A DNA stretch of 64,000 bases from Chimonanthus salicifolius (GCA_013350335.1 CM023540.1:48838552-48902551), one strand, 5' to 3'. Counted from the stretch's first letter, positions 1-11,864 are shown. The notes: generated by a model not told the origin, from the letters alone. Numbers and translations are program-made.

Positions 1-334
1 CCATCATTCATTTCAACTCAAACCAAACTCAAGCAATTAATAAACTTAAATTAACTAAGCTTGAACTCCATCCATGGTTAATCATGCCATTCACGACCCA
101 TTGGGTCCCATCTAGCCATTTTGACCCATTTATCAAAATTTGACCCAAATATGATTCTTGACCCGTTTAAATTCATCTTATCCATTTATTTGTTTTGTAA
201 ACAAACTACCATCCTTTGGGTCTTGATTGAGCCATTGACCCATTTAAATTCAAATCAATTTTATCACAATGGCAATTCCGTAAATATGAATATTTTCATA
301 TAAAATGATAACTTTGAAATTCCAGGGTGTTACA
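1..334 (-). repeat. Ty3/gypsy LTR fragment, family G1, inverted
   Basis: The reverse complement of this stretch matches the first 334 bp of the G1 LTR that starts at 18830, with a dozen or so substitutions. It ends on the + strand in GGGTGTTACA, the complement of the LTR start TGTAACACCC. The LTR therefore runs leftward out of the window, and whether it is a solo LTR or part of an element cannot be decided here. The five bases after it (tagca) would be one half of a target site duplication. Confidence 0.88.
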
Positions 335-2642
335 TAGCATGTGTGGAAGTGAAGAGATCTCATCCCAAGCTTCCATTTGAGTGGATTTTCTCTTCTTCAA
401 GGTAAGGTTTTCATCTCTTCTCACTCTCATTCCTTTTCTTTGATGGGGCTTTTATGGATGTAGTGAGAATGACACTTGAAATGGTCAATGGGTTTTGTTT
501 GGAGAGAACCCCATGGAATAAATTAGGATTTTCTAATTTGGGGTTTTGCTTGGGCATGGATAATGAGGGAAAATGAGTTTTGGACTAGGGAAAAGTAAAA
601 TTTGGGGGAAATCTCTTATGTGGATGAATTGGAGCACCAAGGTTGGAGAAATTTGGGGTTTCTCCTAAGCTTGAGCTTGTATGGAGTTGCTCTTTGGTCT
701 AAAAATCCAAAATAGGGACAAATAATTTGGGGATTTTGCTTTTAAACACTAGTTGGGCTTAGAACAATGCACTAAATGAGTTTTATTTGTGTTTTTATGT
801 TGATTAGAGCCCCCTAATCCGAACCCCGAAGCCGATCAAGTCGAGAATCAACCCGGCACCTCATAAAAACTTAAGGTGAAACCCACTTATTTGGATATTT
901 AGAGATTTCTATGCTTTTTAGAGATCCTTATATGCATTTTTATAATTAAATGTATGATGATGTGATATTTATGATAGATGTAAATATTTAATTAGAGATA
1001 ATATTTTTATGATACATGGTGTTGCTATTTTTGCATTATGTGTAGTGATGATGATTATGAGGTGTTGAATGGAAATGGACCCTATGGAGGGCTATTTGGT
1101 TGTTTGATAATGAAATGTGGATTTGATTTTAAAAGGAAGAATTATGGGACAAATTGTGCTAATCACCATGGGTTGGATGAATATTGGACCCAAATTGTAA
1201 GGATGATGTAATAGAGGTTGTGTAGGTCCAATTGAGTGTCCTAAGCATAGGAGATTACTCTCCTCTCAAGACTAATCTAAATAAGACGAATTTAAATGTA
1301 TGAACTTATGAAATCGGTTATGTATATTATCATGCTTTGCTTAAGGGTGTTTGTATGAGCTTGGTGTGTTTGAGAGCTCATCTATATTGAGGTTGATATT
1401 CATGTGTATTGTGTACTCACATCTAACCTAAGATAGGTTAATTTTAGTGAGTTACGAAATATGTACTTATTGGACATGAACAATTTAATTATGCTATGGT
1501 GAGAATGGATCATGGGGTAGTAAAGTGAACCTTACTCCATTTGGAATTCCTACTAATGTGAATACCCAATTCCCTTGAGGGGGTTGGGATGACAATGAAA
1601 ACGATATTATCTTAGTATTCTTATTGGGATGGTGGCATCGGCTACAGAGACTGAGTCTCGTAGGGTTGCCGTTGAGGAGCAGGTCCCTCACATGTTATGC
1701 GTTGTAGGGCGTTCTCACGGCTATTTAGCACTTCAGATGTGCTTGGATACGCATGGCTAGATATACATTCATCCTGTGGGGGGATGGTGTTAGCTCCGTA
1801 AGTCGAGATTTGACTACCTTAGAATTTGACTGAATCATCCATGAGGTGAAGGGACGTAGGGCGAGGTTGACATGGACACTCTATGCGTGAGCCACCCGCT
1901 TAGTAAGTCGTGGGCCCTAAGTCATGTTCGGAATTGAGGTATATTGCTTGTGATGACCACCGTCCCATTGTAAAATTCCTTTAAGAGGGTAGTAGTTCCC
2001 ATAATGATGATGTGGTAATATGATTACGTAGCACAATATGGATTACATCCTCCATTACATACATTATATGTTCTGAGTTCGTTAGTGTGCAGCATGCATG
2101 TATTTCCTCATTGAGCTTGTTTATGCTCACCTCCTTACAATTTCAGGTACCATTGCTCTGGCGGGGTCCGAGGGACCAAGAGGACGTCCATAGACTACAT
2201 ACCTTGTTGATCTAACACTCACTTGACTGTCATTTTGATATTTTATCATTTTGGTTACATGGTTATGTGTATTTTTGTTAAGTTAGAAGATAAACCATGT
2301 ATAATTATCATTGAAAATATGTTTAATGTTTTGAAAACTCATTTGAACCTTCTAAACTTTGAGAAGGTAATCTCTATTGTAGTTGGATGTGAAGGGTTGT
2401 ACATTCTTTTACTATGTTGAACAGGTGGATTAATTGTAGAGGCTATGATTGGCCCAATAGCCCAGTTTTTAGGGGAGACACTGCCGAAATTTCGGTAGGA
2501 ATCTTACTTCCCTAAAAAGATATGAAATTATTATTGTGTGTTAACACATGTGATTCCCACGTGTAACTATTATTTATTTGGTGTATTTGGAGAAATGAAA
2601 ATTTTTTTGAGTCACGTGTCGATTTTGGGTCGGGGCGTGACA
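335..2642 (+). repeat. Probable old gypsy-type LTR remnant
   Basis: No coding region is visible. The text resembles the 3' part of a long plant gypsy LTR: it closes with GGTCGGGGCGTGACA at 2628-2642, the usual last bases of such LTRs. No primer binding site follows, so this would be a 3' or solo LTR. Its beginning is cut by the G1 LTR at 1-334. The orientation and family are inferred from the terminal motif only. Confidence 0.45.
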
Positions 2643-2801
2643 TAACAAATTGGCTAGATTTATTAGACAGAGTTCAATGGCGTTTGTCTCGATCACGTCA
2701 AGTGATGGCAGCAACTCCAATTCTCCATGTGATCAAAGTTTGCTAGAAATCCACCGAAAGTGAATCTTTGGGTTCATGCCCTTATTACATTGAGGAGAAA
2801 G
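2643..2801. other. Unassigned sequence before copia-like LTR
   Basis: Short non-coding stretch. The last ten bases (GAGGAGAAAG, 2792-2801) look like a polypurine tract directly before a TGTTGGG LTR start, so this may be the decayed 3' end of a copia internal region. I recognise no domain in it. Confidence 0.3.
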
Positions 2802-3000
2802 TGTTGGGATTTAATCTCCAATCTACAACGGAAGTGGAAAAACAAACCAATCAAACCATCGACAAAATCAACACACGAATTTAATGTGGTTCTGCCAAAG
2901 ACCTACTTCCACTGGCAACACTGACAAATTCCACTAATTCCAAAGATGTTACAAATTATAAATCTCTCACTCAAATTTGTCAGTCTCTCTCACACACAAG
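2802..3000 (+). repeat. Copia-like LTR start, split by the hAT element
   Basis: Begins TGTTGGGATTTAATC after a purine-rich tract and carries a fused 'AATTTAATGTGGTTCTGCC' stretch like the conserved 'TTTACGTGGTTCGGC' of plant copia LTRs (a cleaner copy lies at 22170). The sequence resumes at 9881 after the hAT element. The far end of the LTR is not definable. Confidence 0.4.
2993..3000. repeat. hAT target site duplication, left
   Basis: CACACAAG directly precedes the terminal inverted repeat. The right copy is CACATAAG at 9881-9888, 7 of 8 bases identical. Eight base pairs is the hAT target duplication length. Confidence 0.88.
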
Positions 3001-3436
3001 CAGGGGTCAAAATATCGGCCAATACTATGCGTATCAGCCGATATATATCGGATTTTCGACCACCGAATTATATCGGCCGTACCAAAAAAAATTCGGCCAA
3101 TATGAACGAATTTTTGACCGAATTATCGGTCATGATATCGGCCAAATTTTAAAATTCAATTGTTTGTTTCTTTTTAAGAATTTTTTTTTTTAAAAAAAAA
3201 TATAGGCTGAGATGACCGATATATCGGTCAAAATCTCGGCCGAATCTGGGCTGAATTTCCTTTGGACCTGACGTTTTTTCCAAAAAAAAATAGTAAAAGT
3301 CGAGCCTGGGCCCAACTCAAGTTCGGTGATATTTTGCCTATATATCGGACGATATCTCATGTCCGATATATCGGGCGAGATCTCACTTGTCAACCAATTT
3401 CTCCCAGTCAAATCTCTGTGTACGACGGACTGCAAG
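3001..3436. promoter_or_regulatory. hAT left terminal and subterminal repeats
   Basis: After the terminal repeat come many copies, in both orientations, of an ATATCGGCC / GATATATCGG motif (for example around 3012, 3042, 3068, 3138, 3220, 3345, 3364). The same motif fills the right end (9790-9860). Clustered subterminal motifs are the known binding sites of hAT transposases; assignment to this role is by analogy. Confidence 0.7.
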
Positions 3437-3517
3437 ATTCAGCTGGTCTGGCATGCGTGAATACTTTATTATTTTTTTTTTAAATTTGAAAAATCGACAT
3501 TGTCTAATTTTTTTTTC

Positions 3518-3525
3518 TATAAATA
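3518..3525 (+). promoter_or_regulatory. TATA box of the hAT transposase gene
   Basis: TATAAATA stands alone in AT-rich DNA roughly 190 bp upstream of a consensus 5' splice donor (GTAAGT, from 3717). The position fits a promoter driving a transcript with a non-coding first exon. Confidence 0.55.
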
Positions 3526-3899
3526 CCATTCACCTACACTTCAAATTTCACACACTTATTTTCAAGGAAAAAACCAGATTTTACCATTTCTCTTCCAAAA
3601 AAAAATTTTTACTCTTCATTACTTGATCTAACTAAGTTCTAAAGGACCCCGATTTGGTTGAAACTGATCGATCCAGACCATTCGAAGTTTTCGTCATTTA
3701 TAGATCTACTGATCTTGTAAGTTTTGTAATTTTTTCGATTTATCTGTAATTTTTTATTTTTCAGCCAAAAATAACATAAAAGTGTTATAATTTGTTAAAA
3801 AAATTCTTCAACTTAAATAACATATGTAGTAAATAAAAGTTTTATAAAGGTGTATAATTTTTTTCCATCTGAATGAATCTGAAGTTATTTTTTGTGTAC

Positions 3900-5530
3900 T
3901 TTGTTAGTTACTATTTTTTTTTCATTTATTAATTCCTTTTTTGTTAACTATTTCAACATAAAATAGCATAAATGAAAAAAAAAGTTAGAAAACGATAAAA
4001 CCTATAAAATAATAGATGAAAACTTTTCATTTGCTCTTAGTTACTGTTACTAACATTTCAAAATATACAGCAACGTTTTTTACTTTCATTTACTCTTTAT
4101 TTTAATTATTTCATTATAAAATATGGATTATGACTTATAAATGTTAGAAAATGGTAAAACCTATAAAATAATACATGAAATTTTTTTATTTACTTTTATT
4201 TACTGTATACTAACTTCTTTTACAGGGATGTAATTTTTTCCTTTTGTTTTATTTCTTTTTGTAATTATTTCATCATTAACTATGGATTATGACATATAAA
4301 TGTTAGAAAATGGTAAAACCTATAAAATAATACATGAAATTTTTTTATTTGTTTTTATTTACTGTATAGTAACTTCTTTTACAGGGTTACAATTTTTTCC
4401 TTTTATTTTATTTCTTTTTGTAATTATTTCATCATTAACTATGGATTATGACATATAAATGTTAGAAAATGGTAAAAACTATAAAATAATATATGAATTT
4501 TTTTCATGTGATGTTATTTAATGTATACTAACTTATTTTACAAGGATGAAATTTTTTCCCTTTATTTTCTGTCGTTTTCTAATTATTTCATCATTAACTA
4601 TGGATTAGGACATATAAATGTTAGAAAATGGTAAAACCTATAAAAAATAATAGAAATTTTTTTATTTTCTGTTATTTACTGTATAGTAACTTCTTTTACA
4701 GGGATGAAACTTTTTCCTTTTATTTTCTTTCTTTTTGTAATTATTTCATCATTAACTATAGATTATGACATATAAATGTTAGAAAAAGGTAAAACCTATA
4801 AAATAATACATGAAACTTTTTTATTTGCTGTTATTTACAATATACTAACTTTTTTTAGGGGTATTAATATTTTTCCTTTTATTTTCTTTCTTTTTGTAAT
4901 TATTTCATCATTAACTATAGATTATGACATATAACTGTTAGAAAAAGGTAAAACCTATAAAATAATACATGAAGCTTTTTTATTTGCTGTTATTTACTGT
5001 ATACTAACTTCTTTTACAGGTATTAAATTTTTTCCTTTTATTTTCTTTCTTTTTGTAATTATTTCATCATTAACTATAGATTATGACATATAACTGTTAG
5101 AAAATGGTAAAACCTATAAAATAATACATGAAATTTTTTTATTTGTTTTTATTTACTGTATAATAACTTATTTTACAGGGATGTAATTTTTTCCTTTTAT
5201 TTTCTTTCCTTTGTAATTATTTCATTATTATCTATGGACTATGACGTATAAATATTAGAAAATGGTAAAACCTATAAAATAATACATGAATTTTTTTCTA
5301 TTTTCTGTTATTTACTGTATACTAACTTCTTTTACAAGGATGTAATTTTTTCCTTTTATTTTCTTTCTTTTTGTAATTATTTCATTTTATCTATGGATTA
5401 TGACATATAGATGTTAGAAAATGGTAAAACCTATAAAATAATACATGAATTTTTTATTTGCTCTTATTTACTGTATACTAACTTCTTTTACAGGGATGCA
5501 ATTTTTTTCCTTTTATTTTCTTTATTTTTT
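3900..5530. repeat. 159-bp minisatellite, about 10 units
   Basis: The marker GTTAGAAAA(T/A)GGTAAAACC recurs at 3984, 4143, 4302, 4461, 4620, 4778, 4937, 5096, 5254 and 5413, a spacing of 158-159 bp each time. Each unit also carries the stretch CTTCTTTTACAGGGATG and a TTTTCCTTTTATTTTCTTTC run. Units are about 85-95% alike by eye, the first being the most diverged. It lies wholly inside the hAT element. Confidence 0.93.
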
Positions 5531-5534
5531 GTAA

Positions 5535-5830
5535 TTAGTGGAGAATACAATTTGAAAAGGATGTGATGAGAACATGAGATGTAACTTATGATAAACCGAG
5601 GTGCACATTTAAAAAAACAATGTATTATTGTAATTACTGTAATATTTAGTGGTGAATGCGATTTGGGAATGATATGATGAGAACATGAGATGTAACTTAT
5701 GATGGGGCGAGAATTTTTTTTTTTTAAAAAGGCAATGTATTATTGTACTTAATGTAATATTTAGTGGAGAATGTGATTTGAGATAGATGAGAACGGACAC
5801 ACTGGATGCATCTATTTAGTGTACATGTAA
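5535..5830. repeat. Second tandem repeat in hAT, 111-115 bp, 2.5 units
   Basis: TTAGTGG(A/T)GAAT recurs at 5535, 5646 and 5761, each followed by GATGAGAA, and in the first two units by CATGAGATGTAACTTATGAT and AATGTATTATTGTA. It directly follows the 159-bp array. Confidence 0.85.
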
Positions 5831-5900
5831 TATTGTTTAATATATTTTAAATTTAAATTCATCTATTTATTGAACTTCTGAATCATAATTTATACTGTAG

Positions 5901-8900
5901 ATAAATGGTACGAAGAGCGGAAGATATGCATGGGAATTTGGTGAGAAACTTGATAATAGAGTTCATTGCTATTTGTGCGGGAAAACTATGACAGGTGGAG
6001 TTACCCGTTTAAAATAACACGTTACGGGAAAGACATGTAATGTTGCCGCATGCACGAAGGCAACCCCGACACAAAAAAGAATATGTCATGAGTTATTCAA
6101 AGTAAATGTGGAGAAAAAAAGATTAAAAACAGATGCAGAAAAAACGACATTGGAAGTTGCAATGGAGGACATTTACAGTAAGGAAGATGACGAGTGTGTG
6201 CAGGTGGGTAGTTTAGAGTCCTCCGGTGAGGATCCAGACGAGACACAGGAAGCATGAGACTTGCGGCGGGCTTTGAGAGAGAGTCGTCGCGATATGCATA
6301 TAGGCGGCCATGGTGGTGCAGGTAAAATAAAATTTATATTTTTAGAAAATCACAAATACATTTTATTGAGATGGAAATTAGAAAAAAAATGCTAATCCAT
6401 TTATTTTTATTAATCTATGCAGGTGGGTCCCGCCAAGGTGGTGCAAGTAGATCCGGTTCAAAGAAGAAGAAGAATACCGGATTACGGGCTACATGGAAAT
6501 CAATGAAGACTATATTTGGCATGGGTAATCAAAATGCACCCATTGATCCGCACTATGACGTCAATCCAAAAACCGTCGGCCCCGCGGATCCAACATGAGA
6601 TAAGCCCGCCTCTTTGATGCAGAGGAGAATAGACCAGGCCACAAGAGACGAGGCTAAAAAAGGCATTGGAAAGGCTGCGACAAAATACTTCGCAAATATT
6701 CACAGGCCACCAAGGGATATACAAAATCCCTATCTACGGGCCCTTTGTTATGCATCTGCAATTGCTGGGCCATTAATAAATTTCCCTTCACCATATGAAA
6801 TATCTACATCATTCATTCTAGGTGAAATTCAAAGAATTAAGGAATGGGTGGATACATTTAAAGAGTCATGGGCTGAAACTGGGGTGGACAATTATGTGTG
6901 ATGGGTGGACTAGTAAAGATAACAGGACTATGGTGAACTTCCTCCTGTATAATTGTAGGGGTACAGTTTACCATAAATCTTTTGATAAAACACAATTTAG
7001 CAACGACGGAGAACTTATTTGCGACTTGATGTTGGAAGTTTGTCAATTTGTAGGGCCTGCTAATATTGTCCAAATTGTAACGGACAATGGATCGGCTTAT
7101 AAATCTGCAGGAAATATAGTCAGCAGACATCACCCCTGGATCTTTTAGACGCCGTGCGCGGCGCATTGTATAGATCTTATACTTAAGGATTTTGGGAGAG
7201 AGCCATTGATGACCAGCCTCATCTCACTACTTTTATCTACAGTCACAAACAAGTCCTAGATTTAATGAGGAAGTACATGGGAAATCGTGAACTGCAGTAG
7301 TGACTCGTTTCGCAACGGTTTACCTCACTCTAGCTAGTTTTTTAAGAAGCAAACATATTTTCATTAAGATGTGTCGAAGTAGGAGATTTTGGGAGGCGGT
7401 CCCCACCCATAACATTAGGGCTAATGAGCATGCACAGAAAGCGGCAGGGATTTTAAGAACTACTTGCTTTTGGGAGCATGTCATATTTGGCATCAACCTC
7501 GTCTCTCCGGTAGTAAGATCATTATGACTAGTCGATGGAGATGAGAAGCCAACATTGCCATACGTATTTGAAAGTATTATCCGTGCAAAAATCGAAATAC
7601 AAGTCCTAACTTGTGATGAGTCTGTGTGGTTTTTCATCATCTCGACACGTATTAAAGAGTTCTTCATGGATAGCCCACAATTCATGGCAGGTTAGTGATA
7701 TATGTGTTTCTTCATTCGTTATGTGAGTTTATACTTTATAATACTAGTTGTAATTTATTACATTTGACAACTTATTTTTTGAATTCCTTTTCGAAGAAAC
7801 TTTCTGACTTGGACCCGACTATATCTAGATTAACTGTCTTCGACGCTTTTAGAAGAATGTTGGAGAAAATGGTCATTATTGATCCCAATGAGCGAGTTGG
7901 TTGTATGAATGAGGTATTACTTTAATTTTTTATTTTTTATTATAATTTGTGGGTCATACTAAAAGATATTGTGTTTATCATTGTTACAGCTGCATATATT
8001 TGAAGGCTACACAGAATCATTTCCGAATCCCGGTGCTGATGTTACTTTGCAAGAGACAGCTTGGATGACACCGACGACGTGGTGGAAATGGTTTGGGCAC
8101 AGTACAGCTAATTTGAAGAAGTATGCAATAAAGTTGCTTAGCCAGGCATCGACTGCAAGTAATTGCGAAAGAAACTGGTCGACATTAAAGTATGTTCATA
8201 GTCAGCCACTGAAATAGGCTGTCCTCAGAAAAGCTCAATGAATTAGTGTTCCTCCACTACAATCAATGCCTTAGGGTGAGAAACTTAAGGAGGTAGCCAG
8301 AGATTACACATGCTTCTGCTGAGGATTTTTTCGTGTCTATTAATCTAGAACATATATTTGCATTCGATGATACACTGGGAGAATGGATCGAAGAATGTGA
8401 GGAGCCACTAATGCACAACCTCAACGCACATGATCTCCTAAGAGAAGTGGAGTTGGGATTGGCTGAAGATGACGAGGAGGATACATCAAACGCCGGTCGT
8501 CGCCATTCAGTTAGCGATAAGCCCACATCTTCGAATAAGCTACGTGATCGTACTTCAACAAGTACCCAGATGGCACCACGCCGCCATTCTATTAGTGAGC
8601 GACCGTCTAGCCAATCGGGAGAGGGTGCCTTAACACAAAGGAGGAGGATTGAGAGAGGGAAATCACAACTCATTCCCAGTAGTCAACCACCAAGTCGTCA
8701 GGACCACGGGTCCGTCGCGTCTGATGATTCTACCGATGACAATGGCGGTTCAAATGATGGACTTCTTTGGAGAGATTGTTATTCGCTGGGGCTGGTGCTG
8801 TGGAGGATGAGTACTAGGAGATTTCACAGGGGTATCACCCCGATATCAGTCACATCCATCAGACACGGGAGGAATCACAGCGCACACCTCCTCATGGCGA

Positions 8901-9201
8901 TCAAAACATGTCCGAACATGGTGCTGGGTTAGCATGGCCCGGATATATGCCAACAAAAAATTGGCGTAGTTCGGCTTATGGATATGTGGACGCTGAGTCT
9001 CTTGCAAATAATATGCATTCCATCTCTATTTCTGATGAGCAATCACACCGAAGCTCTGCCAGTTGGCAATATCCTTATCCATCTTCGTCTCCATCCGAGA
9101 ACATCTCAACAGATGAATATTATCCACAGGATCAATATGTGAGGTTTATATTTAACGTTAACGTCCCCGGTTATGAGTTTGAAGAACATTCTCTATATTG
9201 A
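5901..9201 (+). pseudogene. hAT transposase, degenerate (BED + DUF659-like + hATC)
   Basis: In its active form a hAT transposase cuts and reinserts the element in the nucleus. Visible here, in order: a BED-type zinc finger at about 5930-6070 (HCYLCGKTMTGGVTRLK, then a TAA where a residue is expected, then CNVAAC); a DUF659-like core at 6740-7130 (GWTIMCDGWTSKDNRTMVNF, VTDNGSAYKSAG); and a C-terminal dimerisation region at 8140-8290 (SNCERNWSTLKYVHS, then in another frame LNELVFLHYN). Introns are likely at 6322-6421, about 7689-7797 and 7911-7989 (GT..AG). After the dimerisation region the frame continues as a Ser/Arg/Glu-rich tail (8333-8932), then shifts to 8908-9201. The likely initiator after the splice acceptor reads ATA. 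The in-frame stop in the zinc finger, a stop at 6596 and the frameshift near 8215 mark it as dead. AATAAA at 9235 may be its polyadenylation signal. Confidence 0.85.
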
Positions 9202-9880
9202 TGTTCATCTTTAAATGTAACTGAACTGTATGGGAATAAATTATCTTTTGAGTTTAGATCTTGAAAGTTTCTTCATTTAGTTAATTTTTAAAAACTTTTC
9301 AGTTAATGATTTAAATGGAATTTATTACAATTAAAAATGTATGACATTTGTGTGGTTATCAGGTCAAGTAATTAGGACCCGATTAGTTTCATTTTCTAAT
9401 ATTTTTCTACATTATTATGTAATTTTCAATCATTTTATTATTTATTTATTTTTATTTCTATAATTCATAACTTAAAATAACACTCATTGACTAAGAAAAT
9501 AAATTATGAAATTATTTCTACAAATTTTCCTCATTTATATGCTTTTCCTTTTAATTTTCACCATTTTATTACTAATTATATAATTTCCCGATATCGTAAC
9601 TTCAAAAAATTTCACTATTTTATTACTAATTATATAATTTCCCGATATCGTAACTTCAAAAAATATATTAGAAGATGTAAATGTCCGATATTTTTGAAAA
9701 AGTTATATATTCAATAAGCCCATAATTATCTGCATTTACTATAATTTTTTTGGAATTTTTTTTTTTAAAAAAAAGGGGCAGGAGAGAGAAAAAGTTCGGC
9801 CAATATATCGGCTAAACCGAGATATCGGCTTATATGAAAAATTGGCCAAGATCTCGGCGCGGCTGATTTTTCTACCCCTG
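9202..9880. other. hAT 3' non-coding region and right end
   Basis: AT-rich 3' region. A 54-bp direct duplication occupies 9563-9616 and 9617-9670 (TTTCCCGATATCGTAACTTC in each unit). The last 90 bp carry the ATATCGGC motifs and the terminal repeat ending TCTACCCCTG at 9880. Confidence 0.75.
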
Positions 9881-11039
9881 CACATAAGAACAAATCAATT
9901 CCTCACTGATTTTCTCTCCTCTCTCTCATAGACTCTAAAAACTCTCGGTGGTGTCCAAGAGGGACCACCCAACCAACGAGAGAGGAACTCCATTTCCTTT
10001 TCTTACAAATTTCCACTGGTGGAAAGAAATAGCGAAGAAGTAGGAGAATGAGAGAAAGTTTAGGAAGTTTCCTAAATCGAGAGTGTTCCTCTCGTTTTAC
10101 AAACTCAACCCAAAACGAAAATGGAAGTAGGGCTCCTAATTCAAATTGATCAAGCCACACCCAAAACGAATTAAAACCACTACATAGCATCACCATTTTG
10201 AACTTTTAGGGTCTATTTGGTAGAATTCTTTATTAGAAGTTTTAGAAATTTAAATTCTGACGGGAATTAAATGAATTAATGGTTAAAATTCTCTAATTGA
10301 TTCATCTTGGAATAGGACATTGGAATTTCCAAAATTTAATGATTTTAGAGTTTGAAAAATGTTATGGATTTAATTGAAAATATAAATAAAAAAATGTTTA
10401 ACAACACTTCACAAGATATTATTTAACTTCATATTATATTTATGGCCTCGTCATTCAGTCCAAATGCTTTGCACATGACAAGATTATTAAAATAAAATAT
10501 TGAGTGGGTCTTCCGCTAAATTTGCATCCTGTTGGATATGTTGAACTCGGTGCGGGAGAGTGAAAGTTTGGGTTGGGTTGACAAAAGCCCAATGAAGGCT
10601 TCCTCTAGTAAAATGTTTGGGCCAAAATGAGAGGCCCAGTTGAAAAGGTCGTGCCTGTTATGGGCTTGAGAAGTTGCAATGGATCAAGTCCTTGATTGGT
10701 GATTTGTGGACCATTATTGGGCTTCAACTTGTGGTTTCGGCTAAATCCAAGATTCCCAGTTCTAAGCTCAAGTTTAAGTTTCTGGTGGCTGCCCAAGAAA
10801 CATGGCTTGTGCCAATGGTAACCATTTTACAGGGAAGTTCGAATGAAAACTGGCTTCCCAAATGGCGTGAAAGGATTGAGTCTGCGAGGAGTAACACAAA
10901 GCCGGAGGAGGGATAAAAGCCGAAGTTAAGGACAACCATTTGTTGGTCTAGGCACTTGGTTAAGCAGCGAGGCCCACAAATTTCTTACAAGATTTTAGGA
11001 TTTTTTTTTTTCCAGTTGCCTTAGTCATTATTTTTAATA
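9881..11039. other. Non-coding sequence right of hAT
   Basis: 9881-about 10200 continues the copia-like LTR split by the hAT element (its first 8 bases are the TSD). From 10205 the text GGGTCTATTTGGTAGAATTC looks like a MITE-type terminus, but no matching inverted end was found nearby. 10500-10930 holds short open frames in both directions without recognisable domains. Nothing else can be supported. Confidence 0.4.
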
Positions 11040-11372
11040 TTCCATACGTTCCAAAATACTTGTCCCATATTCGAAATTGTCCCAAATTACTTGTCCTTTT
11101 ACTTTATTTTCACATCAAAACTCTAACATTCTCGATGAGCTCTAAATCACTTTCTAATACTGATGGGAAGACGACTTTCTTTTATAAGCTTTGACTTGTC
11201 CTATATGCAGGCATATAATTATGTACCACCTCCGACTCTTATCATCTCGATCATGCATTGCTACATAGTTAGAATCTATTAATAGACTTTTGGCGCGCTA
11301 CGGGCTGAAAACAATCCTTAAGAATTTTTTTTTTTTTTTTGAAATAGGACAAGTATTTTGGGACGGAGGGAG
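11040..11372. mobile_element. Stowaway-like MITE (Tc1/mariner type), 333 bp
   Basis: The right end reads CAAGTATTTTGGGACGGAGGGAG, followed by TA. The left end TTCCATACGTTCCAAAATACTTG is its degenerate inverted copy and is preceded by TA. CTCCCTCCGTCCC termini with a TA duplication are the hallmark of Stowaway MITEs. No coding capacity. Confidence 0.85.
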
Positions 11373-11432
11373 TATCACTATACAATTCAATACTGTATTT
11401 TTAAAATATTGTATTTTTATTAACCTGCATGG

Positions 11433-11853
11433 TTTTTTTTTTTTTTTTTTTTGAGCGGTAACAGAAAAATTTCACTAAGAGAAAGAAATGGGAGAAGAAA
11501 AGAACAAGAAGGGTCCAAAAGAATTAGACCAAAAGACGGAAAGAAAAAGAAACCAAAAAAAGGAAAGACAGGAATAGAAACAAGAGAGAAATCAAAGGAA
11601 GAAGACGCCTTCACAATGATTATCAACTCCCTAATTTAGTGAAATAGTCCGCCACTCCATTAACTGCCCGACCAATCTTATTAAAAGAAACTCCAACTCT
11701 TTTGCGAATTCTTTCACCTCTCTGACAATAACAACCGATCTCCATGGTGGACACCTTAATCCCGCCGCCCATTTGAGTGCATTAGCTGAATCTCCTTTGA
11801 TGACCAAATTTCTTTGCCCAAAAATCTTCCAAATGGTTAGAGCTCTCCAAATG
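11433..11853 (-). mobile_element. 5'-truncated LINE (L1 type) tail with RNase H remnant
   Basis: A run of T (poly-A on the minus strand) starts at 11433. The opposite strand of 11640-11850 encodes a plant-type RNase H piece (GDSANALKWAAG, later in another frame NKIGRAVNGVADYFTKLG). Flanking direct repeats AACCTGCATGG (11422-11432) and AACCTACATGG (11854-11864) are a target duplication with one mismatch. Poly-A, truncation and variable-length TSD together indicate target-primed LINE insertion. Confidence 0.82.
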
Positions 11854-11864
11854 AACCTACATGG

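Larger units (their letters stand above)
3717..5900 (+). other. Probable 5'-UTR intron of hAT transposase
   Basis: A perfect donor GTAAGT at 3717 and an acceptor TTTATACTGTAG ending at 5900 enclose 2.2 kb without coding content. The transposase reading frame starts at once after the acceptor. The interior is mostly the 159-bp and 111-115-bp tandem repeats annotated separately. This is inferred from splice motifs; there are no transcript data. Confidence 0.5.
3001..9880 (+). mobile_element. hAT DNA transposon, 6.88 kb, inactive
   Basis: The left end CAGGGGTCAAAATATCGGCC and the complement of the right end (CAGGGGTAGAAAAATCAGCC) form imperfect terminal inverted repeats of the CAGGG type used by hAT elements, flanked by an 8-bp TSD with one mismatch. 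Inside are subterminal ATATCGG-rich regions, a TATA box, a 5'-UTR intron with tandem repeats, and a transposase gene recognisable by its BED zinc finger, DUF659-like core and hAT C-terminal dimerisation region. Stops and frameshifts in the gene make the copy non-autonomous. It is inserted in a copia-like LTR. Confidence 0.95.

Noticed and set aside
3900..5530. Regular repeats that could suggest a CRISPR-like array or satellite DNA
   Set aside because: Units of 159 bp are contiguous without unique spacers, the genome is a plant, and the array is confined to a hAT element. It is an intronic minisatellite.
10205..10400. MITE-type start GGGTCTATTTGGTAGAATTC
   Set aside because: The complementary end was not found within several hundred bases, so no element can be bounded.
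10605..10939. Overlapping open frames on both strands
   Set aside because: No recognisable domain, no start context or promoter, and they overlap in opposite directions.
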